DNA from: Arion vulgaris
Lineage: Eukaryota; Mollusca; Gastropoda; Stylommatophora; Arionidae
Reading direction: 5' to 3'
DNA: 64,000 nt
Assembly (NCBI GenBank): GCA_020796225.1
Contig: CM036753.1
Coordinates: forward strand, 86,709,203-86,773,202
Numbering within the stretch: the first letter of the stretch is position 1; each line of letters opens with the position of its first letter. Position numbers and translations under genes: made by a program. Shown one piece after another: positions 44,023-53,729 of the stretch. Under the pieces are notes generated by a model. The model was not told the origin of the DNA, searched no databases, and saw only the letters and a program-made list of their open reading frames with translations.

Positions 44023-47000
44023 CAGAGCCGGATTAGCATAGTAGCAGAAGTAGCAAATGCTACGGGCCCGCGCTTTGGGGGCCCGCGCCTCTGGAGCTAA
44101 GTTGTCACTAGTCATAAACAAGGAACCAAGTTTGGGAGGTGGGTAATAATTTCCCCCTTTCATTTTTTTATTGAGGTTAGGGCCAAGGTCATGTTTACTC
44201 AATTTCGGACTTAATTGGGCGGTCACACTGAGCTCATTAACAACGTAACAGTTTTTTTGTATAGGAGTGTCTCTTGTGTGCACACGCTTCTAATAAACGA
44301 AAACTTGAAAGCTTGAACAAAAGAACAATTAAATTTGACTCATAACTCAGTTCAAGTCTCTGTTCGTTCAGTAGTTTTTGCGCGCGAAACTTAGTTTAAA
44401 ATAAATGCAAGTGGGCGTATGAAATATTGTTCTAAGACATGAGCAGATCTGGGCACTCCTAAATAAATTTCATGTCATTCACGTTTTTGTGAGAAACTGT
44501 TTTGCACTCGACTAGATGTCCCAGAAAATAATGCGAGGAAGGGCCAAATGATTAAACAGAAAACTTGGACACACTTGAAGGAGCAGCAACAAGAAGCCGC
44601 AACACAGAGCTGCATAATTTTACAGAGAAGCACACAAACGGACACAGAGAGTAATTTTTATTTGTTCTGCTAACTTTGAATGTATTTAAATCCTCCCATC
44701 TTGTTATTTTATTATTATTTTATTTTGCATAGCTAATTTTATGTTTCAGTGAGAAATTAATTTTTAAAAATAGTTTCTATCATTTTCGTTTTCAATGAAT
44801 TCAAATGTTTTAAATCAGAGTTATAGTCATGTTAAGTGGTTAAATTACGAAGCACCCTGTATATAATATATCATCATGAGTAAATTGTTATATCATAAAA
44901 CGCTGTCCAAACTTTCACATTTATATGTTATATTAGTAGAAAGTAGAAGAATTACATTTATTTGTAAATTCATTTTCTCTTCCCAGATTGAGATAGACAT
45001 CATGAGCAGCAGAGCCAGAGATACGGGTCGACATTACGCTTCTGGAAGTGCAAAGCGTAAAGCACAAGATGAAAAGGAAAAATATAACCAAGTTCTTGTA
45101 TCAAAAACACGCAAGCTGTCTGAATTTTTAATGTCGTGTGTAATGGTGCTGAATCCAAAGAAATCGAAGCAGAAAATATAGAAGTCGCGTCTCACAGTAT
45201 AGTAGATGAAGATAGTGATATAGAACAATCATCATTACCAATATTAAGATCAGCAACTCTTCACTATTTAGCCACATTTTCCACAAGACAAACTGAAGTC
45301 AGAATGCAGCAAGTCCTTCCAATTTAGCCATATCATTTTCAAGCCAAAGAGAGGCAGAAAGCACAGCACATGCTTCAATGTAGCAACATCTTCTACAAGC
45401 CAAAAGCACAACGAAAATAAAATGTACTCCAACGATATTGGTGAATGGCCAATCAACTTCAATCGAGATTATTGGATTGCGAAAGGAAGCAGCGAAGTGC
45501 AACATATGAACAGTGATTTCTTGTCTTCCAAAAAAAACATACGATAAAGAAAACAATCCACGAATTTGTCGAAAATCGTTTTCACATATACACATAAACC
45601 AACAAACAAAACTCATGTGAGAGATTGGTTGTGTTATTCAGAAACTAAAGGACAACTTTTCTGTTTTGTTTGCAAAGTTACTGATTCAGACTGTTCGTCA
45701 CGGTTTACGAAAGAAGGATTTGACGATTGGAAAAACGCAAATAATTTGTTGAAAAGACATGAAGAAAGCACCTCCAATAGACAAGCGATAATTTCTCTGT
45801 TAGTTTGCAAAAGAAAGATGCTCGTGTCGATTCTCAACTTGTAAGCCAAATTGAGACCGAACAAACATATTGGCGGACACTTTGGAGCGAATTACTTCAG
45901 TAATCCAATTTTTAGCAGAACGAGGTCTTGCATTTCAGGGTAGGGATGAAATTATTGGTTCACCTAATAATGGAATTATTTAGGTTTGTTGGAATTAATA
46001 GCCAAATTTGACATTTTCTGGCTCAGCATATAAATACTTATGCAAATAAAGGAAAGGGACATACATCTTACTTATCAAAAACAACATGTGAGGAATTTAT
46101 CCATCTAATTGCATCAAGCTTACTGGATCATATTATTTGCGAAATTAAGAAATGCAAGTACTATTCCGTATCACTGGACTCTACTCAGACATTTCGCATG
46201 TGGACCAACTCACTCTAATAGTGCGCTATGTGTTACCATCTGGACCAGTGGAAAGGTTTGTGAAGTTCTTGGATATGGAAGGTCATACTGCTGAACAACT
46301 CGCCCAAAGTTTACTTGATTTTTAAAGGAAAATGGCATTGATATCAAAGACTGTCGCGGTCAAGCTATGACAATGCCAGCAACATGAGTGGGAAATACAA
46401 CGGCTTACAAGCACGCATTAAGGAGATAAATAAGTACGCAGAATACATTCCCTGCTTTGCACATTCACTGAATTTGGTTGCGAAGTGTGCTGCAGAATGT
46501 TGTATAGAAGCATCCATTTTTTCGATTTTGTTGAAAGTCTCTATACATTCTTTTCCGCTTCTACCTATCGATGGGGCATTCTTACAAAAGCACTGGAAGA
46601 TACAGGTTCAAAACTCCGACTTTGAAGAGACTGTCGGACACCAGGTGGTCTTCCCGAGCTGATGCGACAAAAGCACTTTTATGTAGTTTTACCATTATCA
46701 AACAAGTTTTGGATGGCATCTCAAATAACATGGATCAAAGGTAGAGTGTCGTAATCAAGCGTATGGGCTAGTTTTGGAGATGAGTAAGTTGGAAACGGGA
46801 ATAGTTAGCATTTTATGGAACGGAATTCTAGAACGCTTGCAAGCGTCTAGCGCTTCATTACAGTCACCTGATCAAGACCTTAACACGGGATATGCTCTTT
46901 ATGAATCGTTACACGGTACGTTCAAGCAATGCGGCCTACATTTTCAGATATTGAGGCCAAAGCCAAAATCCTGACTCACTGTCAAGAATATCAGCAACAA

Positions 47001-47746
47001 ACTTCACGACGACGCAAGCGAAATACTAAGTACGACGATTTTAGTGGCTCTACTACGCTCGATGAAGTTGTAGAAAATCAAACACCCAAACAAAAATTTG
47101 AAAGTCAGGTGTTTATTGTCATAATTGATAATGTACTCTCTGCCTTAGCTAAACGCATGGAAGCGTACCATAGAGTGACTGATGTATTTGGAACATTTCG
47201 GCAGTTAAAATCTCTTACAGCAGAAGAGATCTTGAAAAGAACTCCAAATATTGTCAGCTCTTACCAAGAGGATTTGGAAGAAAGCCTAGGCGACGAACTT
47301 GTGCAGTTCGCTGAACTTCTTAAAACTAATGTAGCTGCTGCTATTAGCAACGAAAAGAATGAGGCCCTTGAACTGCAATTTTATAGACTTATAATGGAAA
47401 ATTAATTAGAGTCGTGTTTCCCAAATGTAGAAATAGTCTTACGAATTTACTTGTCTTTAATGATTACTAACTGCAGCGGAGAACGTTCTTTTTCAACATT
47501 AAAGTGTATAAAAAGTGAGTTAAGAAACATGATGGGACAAGATCGTCTAAATAACCTCACCTTAATGAACATTGAATGTAATTTACTTAGAGAAATTGAT
47601 TTGTCTAGTATTATCTCTAAATTTGCTTACATTAAATCGAGACAAGTTTGTTTGTAAAATTTATGTTTTATTATTTATTATCATACAAAACTTAGGGCCC
47701 CGCGCTAAAATTTGCTACGGCCCCGCGCTGGTCTAATCCGGCTCTG
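44023..47746 (+). mobile_element. hAT element 2 (3724 bp) with intact target duplication
   Basis: Ends CAGAGCCGGATTAG on the left and its exact complement on the right. Perfect 8-bp flanks GGGTTGTC (44015-44022 and 47747-47754). Sub-terminal GCGGGCCC / GGCCCCGCGC sequences are also inverted. It is a full-length but coding-degenerate copy of a hAT whose protein has a TTF/DUF4371-type architecture (cf. ZMYM1-like genes). Confidence 0.95.
45002..47657 (+). pseudogene. hAT-2 transposase (ZMYM1/DUF4371-like), frameshifted
   Basis: In order: MSSRARDTGRHYASGSAKRK start (ATG 45002), then the acidic DIGEWPINFNRDYWIAKG piece (about 45430), the TTF-type zinc finger VRDWLCYSETKGQLFCFVCK with GFDDWKNANNLLKRHEES (about 45619-45770), the NMSGKYNGLQARIKEIN and IPCFAHSLNLVAKCA catalytic-region segment (about 46380-46500), a charged linker with GSTTLDEVVENQTPKQKFES (47046-47105), and the C-terminal hATC dimerisation domain CSGERSFSTLKCIKSELRN (about 47472-47530). 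At least four frame changes and stops break it. The N-terminal region (45200-45440) contains internally similar CACATTTTCCACAAG / CAACATCTTCTACAAG stretches. Confidence 0.88.
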
Positions 47747-47754
47747 GGGTTGTC

Positions 47755-48105
47755 ATCATCGCTTGCGATGGATGGCTATTATACCACATACATTATAATG
47801 TGTGGAAATTCATAACGACGGAGATGAGGTGCATTAGAAGAGCTGCAGGAGTGACAATAAGAGACAATTAGAAATGAAGAAATCAGAAGACTGGATGGGA
47901 AACCAGTCATGCAATTCATAAAAGAACAACATATTAAATGGTTTCAACACCTGACAAGAATGCCTGGTAGTGTCTACCCCAGAGAGTCATGCAAAAAAAA
48001 AAAAATATATAATTAGTACGGAACTAGAAGAAGACCACGCAAAAGATGGAGCGACCGCACCAAGAACACCCTTAAGAAAATAGCAGTTTACAAAGTGCAT
48101 TAGAA
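47755..48105 (+). pseudogene. LINE C-terminal fragments
   Basis: After the hAT the first bases (47755-47795) continue the interrupted group C LINE. A different RT tail follows: EMRCIRRAAGVTIRDN, KPVMQFIKEQHIKWFQHLTR, then, after a poly-A run, KKTTQKMERPHQEHP with shifts. It is the C-terminal region of an RTE-like non-LTR element. The two fragments lie side by side. Confidence 0.6.
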
Positions 48106-48429
48106 TAAGCACACAGACGATCACTACATCCTCCTCTCTCCCCCTTCCCACACCCACCCACGTCCAACACTTCTATAAAGAAGTAAATGGTGGAAGAATA
48201 CAAGAAGTGATTATAAGACTCCGGACAGATACATTGATTCTTCAGTTTCCCCATTATCATATCATTCTGGTTGATAGAGGCAACCCTAGAACCCACACAA
48301 TTTCTCGTTCCCAGTATAAGTGCTATTTATAGAAACAAAACCCGGTCTGTTGAAGACGAAGTGCGTCTACTGATATTATAGAAAATGCGTTAGACTATTG
48401 TTTATATATATTTGCATATATTTTATGCA
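48106..48429. other. Unassigned spacer
   Basis: CCT-rich stretch at about 48128-48160. No supported gene. Confidence 0.35.
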
Positions 48430-48496
48430 GTAGACTCAAGCAACAAACACACTTAAGCAACCAGCAAAAAAAAACAACATACTTTAAATACAAATT

Positions 48497-48752
48497 CGCC
48501 CGAGTGGTTACCGGGGCCCAAATTTGGGGTGTAAAGAATAGAACCACTGTTACCTGCCACGCATGTCGTAAGAGGCGACTAAGGAGGTTTGGCTGAAATC
48601 GGATGCATGTGTCCTAAACGTGTAGAAGTCTTATGCGTTTAGGGCCTACTAAACCAATGTGCAACGTATACGCGTTTTTGGCAAAGATCAAACATATCAC
48701 AAAGAGTGATTAAAATTGGTCGTAAAGAACGAACGCAAAGAAGAAGAAGAAG
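48497..48752 (+). mobile_element. SINE family 1, copy 5 (full length)
   Basis: Full-length copy with the GCCCGAGTGG head, central GTCGTAAGAGGCGACTAAGG and an extended GAA tail. Perfect 11-bp flanks AAATACAAATT (48486-48496 and 48753-48763). The target is LINE group D sequence. Confidence 0.92.
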
Positions 48753-48973
48753 AAATACAAATTAATCAAACGAAAATACAAAGAGTTGTGGAGGCAACAA
48801 CCTACAGCAAACACCCACAAGATCCCATCAGCAGACTAAACAAAAAACAGCACACAACAATCTTTCGCCTATGGTCACCGCAGGCTCACCCATCACATGC
48901 ACAGTATAAAACCTGCTCAGACTGCACAGTGTGCATGTCAGACAGAAACACAGACTCCAGAGCACATCCTGCA

Positions 48974-49201
48974 GTCACGTCCATCATAAATACACCAATG
49001 AAACAAAACACGGCCTCATGAAGGAAGCTAGTCACGTCCATCATAAATACACCAATGAAACAAAACATGGCCTCATGAAGAAAGCTAGTCACGTCCATCA
49101 TAAATACACCAATGAAACAAAACACGGCCTCATGAAGGAAGCTAGTCACGTCCATCATAAATACACCAATGAAACAAAACACGGCCTCATGAAGAAAGTT
49201 T
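48974..49201 (+). repeat. 57-bp tandem repeat, exactly 4 copies
   Basis: The unit starts GTCACGTCCATCATAAATAC and is 57 bp (copies at 48974, 49031, 49088 and 49145). It is 19 codons long, so both strands stay open in every frame, giving HHKYTNETKHGLMK repeats on the plus strand. It lies inside the LINE group D coding end. Confidence 0.95.
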
Positions 49202-49325
49202 ACAGAGCAAGCTATGGGGAATTCTCGAAGAGCTCCAACTGACATACAGCTTCACAGATGGAACCCATCTCATGGTTTAGACGAGCATACGAAACCGAAC
49301 GCAAAGAAGAACAAGAAGAAGAAAT

Positions 49326-49671
49326 ACATATTAAAATACAGTAAAATCAAGTTTTAACGGAAATGAGAGTTTGAACTTGGTACGCCCTCACCTTCAGTAA
49401 ACTTCACGCATCTCCATCTCTCGTATTTGCGTTGTGCGTGAACATAACATTCGTTTGGGATTTAGTGATATTTAATTGTGAACTCTTACCCAACCCCAAA
49501 AAGTACCGAAATGGATCCCAAGTAAGCATAAACGCACAGTAATTAACCTCAAACAAGAGATGAGAATATGTAAGAGGCTTGAAAAAAATGAGTGTTGCAC
49601 CGCTCGTGGATGAATTTAATGTTGGTGCGTCAATTATCTATGACATTCAATTAAATACATAACTTATTATA
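49326..49671. other. Unassigned spacer
   Basis: No recognisable gene or repeat between the LINE group D tail and the mariner element. Confidence 0.35.
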
Positions 49672-49795
49672 TACGAGGCGTGTTCAAATGAAAACGGGAC
49701 TTGTGGATTTATTTAAAAAGTATCATACGCAAATTAACAGTTTCAACGGAATTAAACAAAGCAACCACTTGTGAATAAGAATGCACCTGGGTTCA

Positions 49796-50677
49796 TCAGA
49801 AAAAATCTCCGTATGCATTTAGGCAAGCATCCCACTGTTTAGGTAGACGTTGAATGCCGTCCGAGAAAAAGGTACGTGGCTGCTCACTGAACCATGTGGT
49901 CACCGCTGTCTTCACGTCTGCGTCGCTATTGAATCGCTGTCCCTTTAGTGCTTTCTTCAACGGTCCGAACAAATGGAAATCACACGGAGACAAATCGGAA
50001 CTATAGACTGGGTGATGAAGAACTTCCCAATTCTTCTTTGCCAATGTTTCCTGCACAATTTTGCGACGTGCGGACGAGAGTTGTCGTGGAGAAGAATCAC
50101 ACCTTGAGAAAGCTTGCCTGGTCGATTAGCCTTGATGGCCTTATGCAGCTTGCCTAAAGTGTTTTTATAATGGGCGGCATTGATGTTGACACCAGGTTCC
50201 TTAAAATCGGCCAACAAAAGCCCTTCATGGTCAAAAATTCGTTCACCATAACCTTCCCAGCAGAAACCTGTGTCTTGAATTTTTGGGTTTTGGTGAACCT
50301 GGATGTTTCCATTGCATACTGTCAATTTTGCTGCTCGGTTCATAGTGGTGGCACCACGATTCATCACCTGCCACAATGCTCAACAGAAATGCATCACCCT
50401 CTGTCCTGTAACGCATCAAGTTGTTCAAACTCTACCCCATCCGTTCTTCCTTATGGTGGTCAGTCAACATCCGTGGACCCCACTGTGAACACACCTTCCG
50501 ATAGTTCAATTTCTTCCGAACAACCATGTGGGCTGACCCAATTGACATATGGAATTCTTCTGCAAGCGAACGAATGCTCCGACGACGATCAGTCAGTACT
50601 GCTTTATCAAGCAAGACTATGGCTTCTTCTGTTGCAACAATATGCGCTTGACCTGGCCGTGCAAGATCTGCTGACAA
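49796..50677 (-). pseudogene. Mariner transposase (long copy, minus strand), frameshifted
   Basis: In order on the minus strand: SIRSLAEEFHMSIGSAHMVV helix-turn-helix part (about 50600), SIVAGDESWCHHYEP with the first catalytic Asp (about 50370), GVILLHDNSRPHVAK with the second (about 50090) and HHPVYSSDLSPCDFHLFGPL with the third (about 49990), matching the D,D34D mariner pattern. It ends CLNAYGDFF at 49796. Frames change at about 50430, 50390 and 50020. The first ~50 residues are missing at the palindrome centre. Confidence 0.88.
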
Positions 50678-51029
50678 CGCTAGTCCGCACGTCGCAAAAA
50701 TTGTGCAGGAAACATTGACAAAGAAGAATTGGGAAGTTCTTCATCACCCAGTCTATAGTCCTGATTTGTCCCCGTGTGATTTCCATTTGTTCGGACCGTT
50801 GAAGAAAGCACTAAAGGGACAGCGATTCAACAGCGACACAGACGTGAAGACAGCGGTGACCACATGGTTCAGTGAGCAGCCATTTTTCTCGGACGGCATT
50901 CGACGTCTACCTAAACAGTGGGATGCTTGCCTAAATGCATACGGAGATTTTTCTGATGAACCCAGGTGCATTCTTATTCACAAGTGGTTGCTTTGTTTAA
51001 TTCCGTTGAAACTGTTAATTTGCGTATGA
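50678..51029 (+). pseudogene. Mariner transposase C-terminal half (plus strand)
   Basis: Encodes KKNWEVLHHPVYSPDLSPCD onward with LKKALKGQRFNSDTDVKTAV and LPKQWDACLNAYGDF, nearly the same as the minus copy. It has an intact SPDLSPCD motif and lacks the first two catalytic aspartates. Similarity to the minus copy begins at the palindrome centre near 50677 (CTAGTCCGCACGTCGCAAAA). Confidence 0.88.
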
Positions 51030-51079
51030 TACTTTTAAATAAATCCACAAGTCCCGTTTTCATTTGAACACGCCTCGTA

Positions 51080-52379
51080 GTATGGGCTATAGTACCAACT
51101 AGGCTTCTTTTAACAGTATCTCTAATAGCGATTTCTACTTGTTGAGCTAGTCCCCGTCACAGGTTTATGCTCCATTACATAAATGTACAAGTCACTGAAA
51201 AGCATCATCTATAATGATAAAGTCTGTTCGGTGTGCCATAGAATTTCGTAAATTAAAAATAAATATGCTCCCTTTTGACAACTTCTGTTTAACAATCAAT
51301 GACGCTTTCATCACCAATGTAGGCTAACCCAAACTTCTATATCTGCCTCCGTGTGTGTGTGTGTGTGTGTGTGTGTTTGTGTATGTGTACAAATCTGTAC
51401 GTGATTCATCTTAAAATAGCATTTACCAATGCTGTCTGTTACAGCGTCTCGTGACGTATTGCTGTTATCTCTGAATATAGTTTTGATTGGCAGTTAGATC
51501 GAAAGTATTTTACGATTTGAAGGTCGAAAAACAATATAATAAAATTGATCGCCATCTGGTCAAATTTCTTATCAGATATAAACAGTCAAATCAGAATTTC
51601 ATCATTCTAAAAAAAAAAAAAATGCGCAAAAAAAAGAAACAGCAACCAGGAAGCGTTGATCAAATGTGAATTTTGGTAGACATCGAAAAAACTGTTGTCA
51701 ATTTTAAAATTCATAAAAGACTAAGGTTAAGCAAATAATTTACTGATTTACACCTACACGTCGTTCTTCATCTCGCATCTACACCAGAACCTGATTTGAA
51801 CCTAAATGAATTCAACAAGAGAAGAAGTCTTAAGTTTGATAATTTCTGATGATTACTATATAAATAAATGATTGTCTAAAAACTGATATCAACCCATAGA
51901 TTTGTTTCTTCATCTCATTTAAAACTCTCTCAACCGTAGCATTTTTCTTCGTTACCGGCCACAAGAAAGTGTGTCGATCTCTATTCTACATATTCATCAA
52001 TTTTGAACCATCTTATCTTACTGTATCAAAATGGTGTTCTTTTCTAAAATTAGGATTCTTTTCGAAAAAGATACATTTTTTTGCATGGCTCTTATTTTTA
52101 ATTTTAATTTTATATCTTCTAATAGTAATCCGTAGTAGAGGGTCTTGTGATAATGGACATTCAAGAAAACTTGCTTTACGTTAACTGCTGCAAAGTGTTC
52201 TTAACAAAATTGTAAAGCTTTGGGTTCATCGATTCAAGTACTAGGGAACATTCCTAACATCAGATGGCAGATGTAAAACAAAGATTAGGAACATTTACAG
52301 TATAGCTCAAGCAAAAGCAGCATTTATGAAAATGAAAAACACGCTATTCGTGAATTCACTACCAATGACACTGCGAAAA
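51080..52379. other. Unassigned DNA with a GT microsatellite
   Basis: A (GT)n run lies at 51353-51376 and an A-rich tract at 51609-51637. Open frames at 51487-51669 and 51969-52184 are low-complexity. No gene. Confidence 0.4.
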
Positions 52380-52735
52380 CGAATTAGTGCTATATTGATC
52401 CAATACTTCTGTATGGCAGCGAATCATGAACAAAGAACAGTCAATCAATACGATCATTGGAAGTCACAGAGGTGTGGTTTTACAGAATGCTGAAAATTCC
52501 ATGGACAATGAAGAAAGCAAATGAGGAGGTTTTAAATCAGGCCTGCACACAAAGAAACCTTATCAAAAGAATAATAAAGGTTCTACGGGTATATAATGCG
52601 TAGAGGTTTAGAACATTTAGCGACAATAGGTAAAATTCAGGGAAGGAGAGGTAGTGGAAGAAACAGGGAGAAGATGTTGGATGGCCTGACTTTATGGTTC
52701 GACACAAGATCGACGTCAAAACTGATTACTTGCAC
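52380..52735 (+). pseudogene. LINE C-terminal fragment (left block)
   Basis: With frameshifts: SLEVTEVWFYRMLKIPWTMK, KANEEVLNQACTQRNLIKRI, then MRRGLEHLATIGKIQGRRGS and REKMLDGLTLWFD. This is an RT-protein tail of a different group from the block that follows. Confidence 0.75.
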
Positions 52736-52744
52736 CCCGCAGGG

Positions 52745-53624
52745 GAGTGGGGAGAGACATGATCGCCTACTAAGAGGTATCGGATGGACGCTCACATCCA
52801 TCCTGGAAGACCTAGATTTTGCTGACGACATCGCACTTCTATCTCACACACTTAAAGATATCCAGGAAAAGACTTGCCGTCTTGGTCAGTACAGTGATAT
52901 GGTTAGACTGAAAATCAATCAGAAGAAAACATAGATAATGACTCTGAACATTGCAAGCCCAGCACCAGTCAAACTAGAAGATACCATCCTTCCAAATACA
53001 ACTACTTTCACATATCTTGGAAGTGTTATCAGCAACGAAGGAGGCGCTGGATCTGACATTAAAAGTAGACTGAGTAAAGCACGAAGTGCATTCATGACCC
53101 TTCAGACAGCCTGGAAATCTGCCCAATACAGCATTAAAATCAAGACTAATATATACCGCAGCTGCGTGCTATCAACTGTGTTATACGGATCGGAATGCTG
53201 GAGAATGACAGAACAAGATATGTCCAAACTCTCCACCTTTCACACAGCTTGTCTGCGAGAAATCTTAAGTGTGTTCTGGCCAAATACTATCCCTAACCAA
53301 GAACTGCTCGCACGATGTCAACAAGAGAATATGAGCACCATCATCCGAAGACGACGCTGGAGATGGATCGGACATGTGATGAGCATAGAAACTGGCTCTG
53401 ACACGAAAACTGCACTGAGATGGACTCCAGAGGGTAAACGAAAACGTGGAAGACCCAAGACAACTTGGAGGAGAACGATAGAGCAAGAACTGAAAGAAAT
53501 GAAGTATAGCTGGAACACAATACAGAGGAAGGCCATGAATAGAAAAGAATGGTGTGCGTGTGTTGCTGAAGGCCAAGGGCGTAACAGGCTAAAGAGAGAG
53601 AGAGAGAAAAAAGGGGAGAGATGA
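52745..53624 (+). pseudogene. LINE reverse transcriptase C-terminal block
   Basis: Nearly intact: GIGWTLTSILEDLDFADDIA with an intact FADD (about 52780-52838), LLSHTLKDIQEKTCRLGQYS, then, after a single stop at 52932, FTYLGSVISNEGGAGSDIKS, SVLYGSECWRMTEQD-like sequence (about 53175-53220), IIRRRRWRWIGHVM and WTPEGKRKRGRPKTTWRRTI, ending at TGA 53622. The 228-codon frame 52938-53624 has no break. It resembles widespread RTE-like elements; the upstream RT fingers and endonuclease are missing. The C-terminus is close in type to LINE group B but clearly distinct. Confidence 0.88.
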
Positions 53625-53729
53625 TTGCCTACGCAGGCAGGCACGGCATTTAATTGAAAGATTTGAACATTTGTCCTTGCAGACTGATTATTCCACTGTT
53701 ACAATGTGATTTAACTCTACAGCGGTATG

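Larger units (their letters stand above)
48430..49325 (+). pseudogene. LINE group D C-terminal region, split by a SINE and expanded by a 57-bp repeat
   Basis: The coding end reads KYKELWRQQPTANTHKIPS, FAYGHRRLTHHMHSIKPAQ, then QCACQTETQTPEHILQS, matching the minus-strand copy at 58747-58992 (GHNRLNKHLHRLRLS, CPCGTAEQTTEHVLQDCP). The tail is ACCGAACGCAAAGAAGAA plus GAA repeats near 49290-49322. A family-1 SINE sits within its upstream part (48497-48752), and a tandem array lies between EHILQS and the last residues (WGILEELQLTYSFTDGTHLM). Confidence 0.75.
49674..51077. mobile_element. Palindromic mariner element
   Basis: Both ends are the same terminus: CGAGGCGTGTTCAAATGAAA on the left and its complement on the right, flanked by TA (49672-49673 and 51078-51079). 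The homology goes on inward for about 380 bp on both sides (ACGGGACTTGTGGATTTATT and then coding sequence), because the right side is a second 3' half in inverted orientation. The 5' terminus of a normal mariner is absent. Confidence 0.92.

Noticed and set aside
48886..49245. Minus-strand repetitive protein (FCFIGVFMMDVTSF repeats)
   Set aside because: It is the antisense of the 57-bp tandem repeat within a LINE; no independent support.
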